Source: UBA4427 sp045106235
Lineage (GTDB): Bacteria; Myxococcota_A; UBA9160; UBA4427
Reading direction: 5' to 3'
Assembly (NCBI GenBank): GCA_045106235.1
Contig: JBGCEJ010000035.1
Span: 1-64,000, forward strand
Length of the DNA: 64,000 nt
The notes beneath the pieces were generated by a model. It was not told the DNA's origin. It ran no database searches and saw only the letters and a list, made by a program, of their open reading frames with translations. Below are positions 34,181-42,028 of the stretch, piece by piece. Every line of letters starts with the position of its first letter. The first letter of the stretch is position 1. Both the position numbers and the translations under genes were made by a program.

Positions 34181-35035
34181 ATGAATGAAGCCGATACCGA
34201 TACGCCGCTCTCCCGACTCGACGCGAAGGCGGAAGCCGCGCTGGGGCAGGACATCGTCATGCGGCATCGCCTCGCCCGGAGCCTCGCCCTCGCCGCGGGA
34301 AAGCTGCAGCGCGAGCGCTACGAAACGGGCCTCCAGATTGACACGAAGAGCGCAACGATCGACCTCGTCACCGAGGTCGACAAGGCGTGTGAGGCGCTGA
34401 TTATCGAGGGGATCGGCGCGGGCTGTCCGGGTGATGCGATTCTTGCAGAGGAAGGCGGAGGGCAAGATCAAGCGGAAGCCGAGTGGCGCTGGATCATCGA
34501 CCCCCTCGACGGCACCACCAATTTCGCACACGGCTTCCCGCGATTCTGCGTTTCAATTGGCGTCGAGCTCGCCGGGGAACGCGCAATCGGGATCGTCTAT
34601 GACCCTCTGCTCGACGAATGCTTCGAGGCCGTGGCAGGAGCGGGCGCCTGGCTCGGCGAAAGACGTCTACGCGTCTCGACCGAGGCGGATTTCAGCCGAT
34701 CCCTGGTTGCCACGGGATTCGCGTATGACGTGCATAGCAGCGAAGACGATAACCTCGACGCTTTCCGAAGAGTGGTCAAGACCGCACGCGGTATCCGCCG
34801 TGACGGCAGCGCCGCGCTCGACCTTTGTTATGTCGCCGCCGGCCGACTGGACGCCTACTGGGAGCTCAAGCTACATCCCTGGGACGTCGCCGCCGGCTAC
34901 TTGATCCTCGAAGAAGCGGGCGGGCGGGTCACCGACTACAGCGGCGCAGCGCCCGACCGCTCCGGCCGCGAAGTCGTCGCAACCAACGGCCCGCTCCACA
35001 AAGCACTCCTCTCCCAGATCAGCCCGAGCGCCTAA
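34181..35035 (+). CDS. Inositol monophosphatase family protein
   Basis: A 284-residue Mg-dependent phosphatase. The metal motifs are complete: ILAEEGG (Glu), WIIDPLDGTTNFAHGFPRFCVSIG (motif DPLDGT) and LHPWDVAAGYLILEEAGGRVTDYSG (WDxAAG). It may act like SuhB on inositol-1-phosphate or on another sugar phosphate or PAP. The ATG at 34181 follows GAGG at 12 bases; the frame upstream lacks family sequence. Confidence 0.9.
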   Translation: MNEADTDTPLSRLDAKAEAALGQDIVMRHRLARSLALAAGKLQRERYETGLQIDTKSATIDLVTEVDKACEALIIEGIGAGCPGDAILAEEGGGQDQAEAEWRWIIDPLDGTTNFAHGFPRFCVSIGVELAGERAIGIVYDPLLDECFEAVAGAGAWLGERRLRVSTEADFSRSLVATGFAYDVHSSEDDNLDAFRRVVKTARGIRRDGSAALDLCYVAAGRLDAYWELKLHPWDVAAGYLILEEAGGRVTDYSGAAPDRSGREVVATNGPLHKALLSQISPSA

Positions 35036-35042
35036 AAAGGCC

Positions 35043-35130
35043 CCCGGTCCGCCCAAGGCAACGCCACTACGCCCAAGGCAGCGCCGCCACACCTAAGGCA
35101 GCGCCACGCCACCTAAGGCAGCGCCGTTCC
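35043..35130. repeat. Short degenerate tandem repeats between suhB-like and DUF4340 genes
   Basis: Four imperfect copies of a unit of about 18-23 bases built on AAGGCAGCGCC, each preceded by a C-rich spacer (CGCCC or CACCT). They lie between convergent genes, and the last copies overlap the final codons of the DUF4340 gene. No hairpin or T-run indicates a terminator. Confidence 0.6.
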
Positions 35131-36744
35131 GGAATGCGGATCGAAGCCACCTTCTTCGCCCTCAAGCAAGCCCGACTCCCCGACTAACGCCGCACCAGCC
35201 TCTCCAACCTCTTCGGCTTCGGCTTCGGCGCTATCCGAACTCGCTCCGACTCCGAGCTGCGCAAGGAAAGACTCCTGATCAACCGGAAGCAAGGCGGCTT
35301 CAGCAGCCGAGAGCAAGTAGATCGTAGGCTCATCCACCCTCTGTACAAATAAACCACGGCGCGCATCTAGTCGCCCAATCGAAATCTTCGCCAACAACCC
35401 CGCCGCGTCTGCTCCCGCAGCACCCTCGCGCCCAGCGCTGCCTGAGCGACCTTCGCGACCTTCGCGGCCTTCGCGACCTTCGCGACCTTCGCGACCAAAG
35501 ACGCGGATCACGCTCCGGGGCGGGGCCAGGCCGAGACTCGCGAGTTCAGCAGGTCCCATCTCATCCGCGAAGAGATCCTCTGCCCGAAGCGTCGACAAGA
35601 CTCTCACGAGGTCAGACAATCCATCGGGATCCAGCGCACGGTCGAGACTCCCCCAACCTGCATCATCAAGCGCGGCGGAGACACGAAGTACATCCTCGCC
35701 TGTGCCCTCTCCAGCACCCCGAAGCTCAAATTCAATCTGCCTCGCGGCCACGAGTTCGAAGGAGGCCAGCTGCTTGAAGCGATACGCGTTGATGTTGCGC
35801 GGCAGGTCTTCGATTCGCTCCGCGGGAATGCGGTACGCGACGTCGCTGCCCACGCCGGCATCCACGAGCATCGTGCCGTCTTGGTCGCCCGGCGCAAAAC
35901 GCGCAGCCCAATGCGGGGCATCCCCCGAGCTCGCACCCTCGCCCTCCCCTGTGATCTCAACAAGGGGAGCACTCAGCGCCGCATCAATCGCTTCGGTCCG
36001 CGCATCCACGAAACTTTCGGCGCGCAGGAAAGAAAGGTTCGAAAGCAGCTCTCGCAGCACCTCCTCATCCGCTGGCGCCTCGAGGGGCTGAGTCAGGTTC
36101 CAGAGCGCATCCGGACCACGGCTGAGCGCCACCCCTTCCGCTCCGTCCCCCGCCTGCCAACGCAGAGTCAGCGCATCAACGGCACCGGCTTCAAACCCAA
36201 AAATGCGCCGCTCACGAAGATCATTCAGCTTGCGGTTCAATGCGTTTAGGCGGTAGGACTCGACGAAAGCGACCGCAGTCTCTTCGTCTCGCGTCACGTA
36301 GAGATGCCCGCCGACCGGCGTTGAACGACCGATTCGCAGTTCTCGAGACCGGGACCCCGCGCTCTCTTTCACCTCGAAGCGAACCGAGCGGGCCCCGTCG
36401 CCCAGGCCATACTCATCCCGACCGCGCGGCGCCTTCACGTCGCCCTCGCGCGGAAGATGGGTGAGCGCATGTGTGATCGCGTCGAGTGCCGTCGCATCGG
36501 CCTTCGCCCGCACAGGCTGCGTCAAGAACCACTGAGCTTCCTCTAACTCGAAGCGCGCCGACACTCGGTCCTGCGTCATGAATTCGATCGCGACAACGTC
36601 GGCGGTTCCGATCCCGGGGAAAATGCGCGCGGCCTCGTCTTTCGCCGCCTCCCGCTCGGGGTCGCCGCCGATCTCATAGAGATAGACGAATGCCCCGAGC
36701 AGAAGCGCGATCAATGCGAGAGCGCCGGTTGTCTTCGGATTCAT
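35113..36744 (-). CDS. DUF4340 domain protein, inner-membrane anchored
   Basis: A 543-residue protein with one N-terminal membrane segment (residues 4-24, TTGALALIALLLGAFVYLYEI) and a large extracytoplasmic part. The pattern FELEEAQWFLTQPVRAKADATALDAITHALTHL...VRFEVKES...LRIGRSTPVGGHLYV...SYRLNALNRKLNDLRERRIFGFE is that of DUF4340, which accompanies Gld-type ABC systems. Near residue 425 is a low-complexity (GRE)n tract. The C terminus is acidic. It overlaps the GldG-like gene by 4 bases and is last in the operon. Confidence 0.85.
   Translation of the reverse strand: MNPKTTGALALIALLLGAFVYLYEIGGDPEREAAKDEAARIFPGIGTADVVAIEFMTQDRVSARFELEEAQWFLTQPVRAKADATALDAITHALTHLPREGDVKAPRGRDEYGLGDGARSVRFEVKESAGSRSRELRIGRSTPVGGHLYVTRDEETAVAFVESYRLNALNRKLNDLRERRIFGFEAGAVDALTLRWQAGDGAEGVALSRGPDALWNLTQPLEAPADEEVLRELLSNLSFLRAESFVDARTEAIDAALSAPLVEITGEGEGASSGDAPHWAARFAPGDQDGTMLVDAGVGSDVAYRIPAERIEDLPRNINAYRFKQLASFELVAARQIEFELRGAGEGTGEDVLRVSAALDDAGWGSLDRALDPDGLSDLVRVLSTLRAEDLFADEMGPAELASLGLAPPRSVIRVFGREGREGREGREGREGRSGSAGREGAAGADAAGLLAKISIGRLDARRGLFVQRVDEPTIYLLSAAEAALLPVDQESFLAQLGVGASSDSAEAEAEEVGEAGAALVGESGLLEGEEGGFDPHSGTALP
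35451..35495 (-). repeat. 9-bp in-frame tandem repeat in the DUF4340 gene
   Basis: Five copies of CTTCGCGAC (one with a G substitution) encode a Gly-Arg-Glu tract in the minus-strand gene. Copy number can change without breaking the frame. Confidence 0.85.
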
Positions 36745-38387
36745 CGATCCGTCGCCCCAGACCGTCCCGGCGCCTTTCGGCGAAGCCACCAGACGATGAC
36801 GCCCACCACCGCAATCGCCTCAGGCAGCACGAAGAGCGAGAGATACTGGATGATGCGGAACTCGTCCTGAGACATCTGAAAGCTCGAGGCTCGGGAGAGA
36901 TTGGGTCGAACGGTGATCTGCTCCGTGTCGCCCGCAAGCCAGTTGATCGCGTTCAAGAACAGATCTCGGTTACGGAGTGCCCCGAGATATTCGTTCGTCG
37001 CGAAATCTGAATCGCCGAACACCACGATTCGACCCGCCGTCGCCGCGCCCTGCGGCGTCGCGTCCTCCTCTCCTCCGGAGCCCATCCCAGCAAGTCGAGG
37101 CTCGCCCGCGACCGCCACGGTCACGGGACCAAGCAAGTCTTCGTCGCCGTATTCGGCGCGCCCCGTGCGTCGCCAGGCTTCGAGGTCGCGCTCTGCCCAG
37201 CTCTCGTTGCCCGTCTTCACGATCAGCCGGTAATCATCCACGAAGGTCTCTGCAATTTCGATGCTCCGCACCATGGGAAAAAGCGTCGGCTCGCGCATCA
37301 AGGATGTGATCGGATGCCGACCATCATAGGCGCCCGCGATCGGCGTTGTCGCCTGATCAAAGAGTGCGAGGGCCTGGTCCACCACCACATCATCCCCTAG
37401 GAAAATCCCCCACCCCTCCAAAACCTCATAGACGTTCGTTCGGGAACGAGGATCGAGAGCAACGAAAACCGAGCCACCCCCGCGCACATAGCGATCGATC
37501 GCCGCCAGCTCTCCGGCGAGGAGAAGCCGTGTCGGCCCCGCCACGATCAGCGCCGAAGCATCAACAGGCACATCGCCCACGCTTGCAAGCAAGAGCGATT
37601 CGACGCGGTAGCGTTCGTTGACCAGCGCGCTCGCCGCCTGCCCGTACGTATCAGGCCCCGCAGCGAAACGCCCCTCCTCTTCGGATGCGCCGGTAACAAC
37701 ACGTTCGTTATGCCCCTCCAGGAAATACACGACCTTATCGGCACTCTTCACGAGCTTGAAAAGCGCACCCGTAATATCGGGCTCCGAGAAAGCGGAGAGC
37801 GAAGTCGCTTCCCCCGAAGGCAGGGAAAAGCGGACGAGTCCACGGGCCAACTCTTCCGTCGTGAGTCCCAACTCATCTACGAGACCGGGCGCCGAATTCG
37901 GGTCAACGAACTCGAGTTCGAAACGATCGCTGGCATAGGCGTAGCGGCTCAGTAAATCGCGAATCGGCGGTGACTCTTCTTCACCGAAGAACGCGGTCGC
38001 CGTAATGGTCTCGTCCAACCCCGCTAGCAGGTCCGCGGTTTGTTGCGAAAGCGTATGGACCTTCGACTCACTGAGATCGAAGCGGTGGTTGTAGCGCGTA
38101 CTCAAAAAACCGAGGAAGCCGAGGATCACCACACCCAGCACCGCGCTCAGGATCGCACTCGATCCGTATTTGCCTGCGCGCCGGCCACCGCTCGACCGAA
38201 AACGCTCGCGCAGGGTATCGAGGCTCATAAAGATGGCGGCGCCCAACAGCACCAGGCCCACCACGAGGTTCCCGAAAATCCAGATTGGATCCGTGTAGGG
38301 CTGAATCAGAGCAATGAGCGCGGAGAGCAGACCGAACCCGATCGCCACGACGCCCAGTCCAGCCAGGAGAGCTGCTGTGCCTGTCAT
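36741..38387 (-). CDS. GldG-like membrane protein (ABC-type auxiliary component)
   Basis: A 548-residue protein. Three hydrophobic helices lie in the first 120 residues (LLAGLGVVAIGFGLLSALIALI, WIFGNLVVGLVLLGAAIFM, SAILSAVLGVVILGFLGFLST) and one near the C terminus (YLSLFVLPEAIAVVGVIVWWLRR). Between them is the soluble part typical of GldG/DUF4350-like proteins: RFDLSESKVHTLSQQTADLLAGLDETITATAFF, VVYFLEGHNE, ALIVAGPTRLL and RIVVFGDSDFATNEYL. The role is to work with the ABC pair upstream; the cargo is unknown. It starts directly before the permease stop. Confidence 0.85.
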   Translation of the reverse strand: MTGTAALLAGLGVVAIGFGLLSALIALIQPYTDPIWIFGNLVVGLVLLGAAIFMSLDTLRERFRSSGGRRAGKYGSSAILSAVLGVVILGFLGFLSTRYNHRFDLSESKVHTLSQQTADLLAGLDETITATAFFGEEESPPIRDLLSRYAYASDRFELEFVDPNSAPGLVDELGLTTEELARGLVRFSLPSGEATSLSAFSEPDITGALFKLVKSADKVVYFLEGHNERVVTGASEEEGRFAAGPDTYGQAASALVNERYRVESLLLASVGDVPVDASALIVAGPTRLLLAGELAAIDRYVRGGGSVFVALDPRSRTNVYEVLEGWGIFLGDDVVVDQALALFDQATTPIAGAYDGRHPITSLMREPTLFPMVRSIEIAETFVDDYRLIVKTGNESWAERDLEAWRRTGRAEYGDEDLLGPVTVAVAGEPRLAGMGSGGEEDATPQGAATAGRIVVFGDSDFATNEYLGALRNRDLFLNAINWLAGDTEQITVRPNLSRASSFQMSQDEFRIIQYLSLFVLPEAIAVVGVIVWWLRRKAPGRSGATDR

Positions 38388-39188
38388 CTATCGCCACCTC
38401 GCGGATTCGATCACTGTCTTTGACAGCAAGAGGAAGACCCCACTTGCGATCACGAAATAGGCGAGATCAGAAGTATCAACGAGACCTTGGAGCATATGGT
38501 CGACATGACTTCCGGTGGACATCCACGTCACCGCCGAAGCGAGGCCAGAGTCCTGCCCAAGCCCGGATCCGGACATCGTGATCTGCACCATAAAGGGCAG
38601 CATCATGCCTAACACCAGCAACAAGACGAAGGTCAAGATAAAGGCGATCAGCTGATTCCGCGTCACAGAGGAAGCGAAAACGCCCACCGCAACATACGTG
38701 ATACTCACGAAGAGCAAGCAGGCGAGCCCCGTCAGCGTCTTCCCGAGCTCCGGCTCGCCGTAGACGAAAAGAATGCCGAGGAAGAAGCCCACGATGCCCG
38801 TCATGACCGTGACGAAGCCGACTCCCGCCAGAAACTTCCCCACCACGATGTCCCAAATCGAAATCGGGCTTGTGAGTAGAAGTTCATCCGTTCCGTTCGC
38901 CTTTTCTGTCGAGACCAGCCCCATCGTAATCGCGGGTAGCAAGAAGAGCAGGATCACCCACATTGAGCCGATGAAGGGCTCGATGAGATTATCGTTCAGG
39001 TTCATCTGCTCGATCCGCTGCAGCATCTGATACTGCTGGTACTGAATCATCTCCTCTTGAAATCCGATGAGCGTGGCGAGGAAGAATGTCCCCGCGATGA
39101 CGGACCAGAGCGTCAGCACGACGTAGGCTACGGGGGAGACGAAGAGCGAGCGCAATTCGCGAGACGCGATCGTTGTCATGTGCTTCAT
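38388..39188 (-). CDS. ABC-2-type permease (GldF-like)
   Basis: A 266-residue integral membrane protein with six predicted helices: SPVAYVVLTLWSVIAGTFFLATLIGF, IGSMWVILLFLLPAITMGLV, FLAGVGFVTVMTGIVGFFLGILFVYG, LLFVSITYVAVGVFASSV, LIAFILTFVLLLVLGMMLPFMV, and LAYFVIASGVFLLLSKTVI. The ITMGLVSTEKANGTDELLLTSPISIWDIVVGKFLA segment is typical of the GldF/ABC-2 family. It overlaps the ATPase gene by 4 bases. Confidence 0.88.
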   Translation of the reverse strand: MKHMTTIASRELRSLFVSPVAYVVLTLWSVIAGTFFLATLIGFQEEMIQYQQYQMLQRIEQMNLNDNLIEPFIGSMWVILLFLLPAITMGLVSTEKANGTDELLLTSPISIWDIVVGKFLAGVGFVTVMTGIVGFFLGILFVYGEPELGKTLTGLACLLFVSITYVAVGVFASSVTRNQLIAFILTFVLLLVLGMMLPFMVQITMSGSGLGQDSGLASAVTWMSTGSHVDHMLQGLVDTSDLAYFVIASGVFLLLSKTVIESARWR

Positions 39189-39979
39189 GCTGCCGCCTCG
39201 TCATGGGCCGCGGCCTCATCATGCGCGATCGCGCGGGCGAAGACCTCTTCCAGGGACGCGCCCCCGGCCTTCAGCTCCGAAAGCGATTGATCAAGCACCT
39301 TGCGACCGCGGTCAATCAACACCACGCGCTGACAGATGGCATCCACCTCGGCGAGGATATGCGTCGACAGGATGACCGTCTGGCCACCCGTTGCCGCGAG
39401 ATCTCGAATGAGCGCACGGATCTCGCGAATTTGAATCGGATCGAGCCCCACGGTGGGCTCGTCGAGCACGAGCACGGCAGGTTCATGGACAATGGCCTGA
39501 GCGAGGCCAACGCGCTGGCGGTAGCCCTTCGAGAGCTGGCGAATCTCGCGATGCCGCACGTCCGAGAGTCCGCAGCGCTCAAGGGCCCGGTCCACCGCGG
39601 CCCCGCGGCGGCTCCGAGGCACGTCCTTCAGCCTGGCCACGAACTCGACGTAGCTGCCCGGTGTCATCTCCGGGTAGAGCGGGGGCGTTTCGGGCAGGTA
39701 GCCGATGGCCCGGCGCGCGGCGATCGAATCCGAGAAGGTGTCATGCCCGGCGATTCGAGCGACACCATCGGTCGCTGGAATAAAGCCCGTCAGCATACGC
39801 ATCGTTGTCGTCTTCCCCGCACCGTTCGGCCCAAGGAACCCGACCACTTCACCCGCCGAGACTTTGAACGAAATGCCGCGCACGGCTTCAAAATCACCGT
39901 ACCGCTTCGCAAGCCCGTCCACTTCGATCGCCACGGGCGCGGAGGAATCTCCCGCACCCGACTCGTTTTTTTGTGTCAT
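39185..39979 (-). CDS. ABC transporter ATP-binding protein (GldA/CcmA-like)
   Basis: A 264-residue ATPase. Walker A is GPNGAGKTT, the Q loop is YLPETPPLYPEMT, the signature is QLSKGYRQRVGLAQA, Walker B is LVLDEPTVGLDP and the switch His is in STHILAEVDA. The C terminus carries a duplicated AHDEAAA (15-base DNA repeat). GGGGGTG lies about 6 bases before the ATG at 39979; the frame is open 6 codons further. It energises the permease encoded just downstream. Confidence 0.92.
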   Translation of the reverse strand: MTQKNESGAGDSSAPVAIEVDGLAKRYGDFEAVRGISFKVSAGEVVGFLGPNGAGKTTTMRMLTGFIPATDGVARIAGHDTFSDSIAARRAIGYLPETPPLYPEMTPGSYVEFVARLKDVPRSRRGAAVDRALERCGLSDVRHREIRQLSKGYRQRVGLAQAIVHEPAVLVLDEPTVGLDPIQIREIRALIRDLAATGGQTVILSTHILAEVDAICQRVVLIDRGRKVLDQSLSELKAGGASLEEVFARAIAHDEAAAHDEAAA

Positions 39980-40042
39980 CGGACACCCCCTGTTCAAATC
40001 ACAACGCTCGAATTCATCCCGCGTCCCACGAACTCGCTCAAT

Positions 40043-40681
40043 TCAAGCGGACATCCCGTTCAAGAACACATCGACGATGGTTCGCGCCACGCGCACATAG
40101 TAGGCGCCGTCGTCCTCTTCGGTCGAAATCATTTCTAAAACCCGGCCGGTCACCATGATATCAATGGAACCGACAAAGACGTAGCAGGCGATGACCGGAT
40201 CGAGTTCTTTGCGCAGTTCTCCGCGCGCCTGGCCATCGCTCAAAATCTGGCTGATCAAATGAAACAAGCGCCCGACGAGCTGAGTCCGGTCGGGCTCGGT
40301 GAAGCGCTGGGTTCGCTGAATCTCGAAAATCAGCACCTGGACCCATTCGGGACGATTCCGATACGCAGAAAGGATCACCGCGGCGATGGAAAGCAGTTTT
40401 TGCTCAACGCCACGACCGTCGTCGGCGATCGCCTGAACCGCTTCGATAAAGAGGTTCCAGCGATCAAGGAAAATTGTGTCGAGGATCTCTTCTTTGTTTC
40501 GAAAATAGTGGTAGACGAGCCCGTACGCGATCTCCGCCTCACGCGCGATATCGGAGATGCGCGTCGCGTGGAAGCCCTTCTCCGCAAAGACCCGAATCGC
40601 TGCGTCCAGGATCAGCTCACGCTTATCGGATTTGGGATCGGTTTTCGGGTCGGTCTGGGTCGATGTTTTTTTGTCGGGCAT
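40043..40681 (-). CDS. TetR-family transcriptional regulator
   Basis: A 212-residue repressor-type protein. The N-terminal helix-turn-helix is typical: RELILDAAIRVFAEKGFHATRISDIAREAEIAYGLVYHYFRNKEEILDTIF. The ligand domain resembles the TetR_C relatives of fatty-acid regulators. Its gene leads the ABC/GldG/DUF4340 operon on the same strand with a 63-base gap, so it probably controls that operon; the palindrome 32 bases upstream of its own start is the natural operator candidate. Confidence 0.88.
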   Translation of the reverse strand: MPDKKTSTQTDPKTDPKSDKRELILDAAIRVFAEKGFHATRISDIAREAEIAYGLVYHYFRNKEEILDTIFLDRWNLFIEAVQAIADDGRGVEQKLLSIAAVILSAYRNRPEWVQVLIFEIQRTQRFTEPDRTQLVGRLFHLISQILSDGQARGELRKELDPVIACYVFVGSIDIMVTGRVLEMISTEEDDGAYYVRVARTIVDVFLNGMSA

Positions 40682-40712
40682 GTGGGCTTCGAACGATGAG
40701 GCCCTCTGTGAT

Positions 40713-40728
40713 CCACCGCGTTCGGTGG
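40713..40728. promoter_or_regulatory. Perfect inverted repeat, candidate TetR operator
   Basis: CCACCG and CGGTGG flank CGTT in the 165-base divergent gap between the tetR gene and the glycosyltransferase. The size fits a TetR-type half-site pair, and the location 32 bases upstream of the tetR start suits autoregulation. It could also be a hairpin. Confidence 0.45.
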
Positions 40729-40846
40729 CCCAGTTCGCCCCTGCCTCCGCGCTCGCGGGGAAACGCGGCGCAAGAGCCGGATTCTACGAGGGCTGGGGCC
40801 GTGATGCCAATGCTTCGGCTGACGAACGCGGGCAGACTCGATACCT

Positions 40847-42028
40847 TTGGGCTCCAGCTTGAGGACGCCTCCACTGCGCATTGCACTCGTGATCGAACGC
40901 TTTGTTCCCGGCGCCGGCGGAGTCGAAAACGTGGCATGGCAGGTCGCCCATGCCCTCGCCGACGCCGGCGAAGACGTCACCGTTTTAGCCCGCGAAATCG
41001 CGCCTCAAGCCGCCGTCGAAACGCAGCTCCTCCGCGCCCCTCGCGCCTGGCAACCGCTCCGCGTTCGGACCTTCTCGCGTGCCGCCGCCCGCGCCACCGG
41101 ACGACCCCATCCCGACAGCACCCCCGAATCCCAGAAGCGGCGCTTCGACGTCGTCCACAGCTTCAGTCGCACGCGCCACCAGGATCTCTACCGCGCAGGC
41201 GGCGGCAGCCACGACGATTTCCTCAGGCGCACCTACCCTGGCCCGCGCCACCTCGCGAGGCGCCTTTCCCCGCGCCATCGCACCCTCCTCGACCTCGAAG
41301 CCCGGGTCTTTGCCGACCCCAAACAAAAGATCCAATGCGCCTCGCGATTCGTCGCCGACGCACTCGTCGAGAAGCATCAGGTCGCCGAGGAGCGGATCCT
41401 GCTCTTGCCCAACGGCGTGGATCTGGAGCGCTTCTCGCCCGGGAAACATCGCGCTGCGGGAGCCGACCTGCGGGCGCGGCTCTCCCCCGAAGCCGAGCAA
41501 GTCTGGCTCTTCCCCGCCTCGGGCTGGCTCCGCAAAGGCCTTCCCGAATTGCTTGAGGCCCTGGCCCGGCTCGGGGACCCAGGGCTTTCGCTCTGGATCG
41601 CCGGCCGCGACGACCCTGCGCCTTGGCGCGCGCGTGCGGAAAAGCTGGGCGTGGACCAGGCACTCCGATTCCTGGGCCCGCGCGACGACCTGGAAACTGT
41701 GTATGCCGCCGTCGACGGGGTCGTCCTGCCCACCCGCTATGACGCCTTCGCCAACGTCACGATCGAAGCCGCGGCGATGGGCCTCCCAATCATCTCGACC
41801 GAGTCGAACGGGGCCTCCGAATGGCTCGCGCCCGACCTGGTCTCGATCGACGAAGCGGGCGACGCGTTTCTGATCGCGGACGCGCTCGCCTCTCTCGCCG
41901 ACCCCGCCGAGCGCGCATTCCGAGGCCAACGCCTGGCGGAACGCGCCCAAGCTTTCGGCTGGGCCACGCACATCGATTCCCTGCGCCAGGAATACGCAGC
42001 GATCTCCGCAAAGCGGGACTCCTCGTGA
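40847..42028 (+). CDS. GT4-family glycosyltransferase, WaaG-like
   Basis: A 393-residue cytosolic glycosyltransferase of GT-B fold. The N-terminal loop reads RFVPGAGGVENVAWQVAHALADAGEDV; the segment VVHSFSRTRHQDLYRAGGGSHDDFL is typical of the WaaG-like group that adds a hexose to the LPS core. The C-terminal nucleotide-sugar site follows: LLLPNGVDLERFSPG, FPASGWLRKGLPELLEAL, and the E-x7-E motif in VLPTRYDAFANVTIEAAAMGLPIISTESNGASE. The start is TTG (40847, or TTG at 40859) without a clear binding site; no ATG is available in this frame. It is coupled to the next gene by a 4-base overlap. Confidence 0.85.
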   Translation: MGSSLRTPPLRIALVIERFVPGAGGVENVAWQVAHALADAGEDVTVLAREIAPQAAVETQLLRAPRAWQPLRVRTFSRAAARATGRPHPDSTPESQKRRFDVVHSFSRTRHQDLYRAGGGSHDDFLRRTYPGPRHLARRLSPRHRTLLDLEARVFADPKQKIQCASRFVADALVEKHQVAEERILLLPNGVDLERFSPGKHRAAGADLRARLSPEAEQVWLFPASGWLRKGLPELLEALARLGDPGLSLWIAGRDDPAPWRARAEKLGVDQALRFLGPRDDLETVYAAVDGVVLPTRYDAFANVTIEAAAMGLPIISTESNGASEWLAPDLVSIDEAGDAFLIADALASLADPAERAFRGQRLAERAQAFGWATHIDSLRQEYAAISAKRDSS

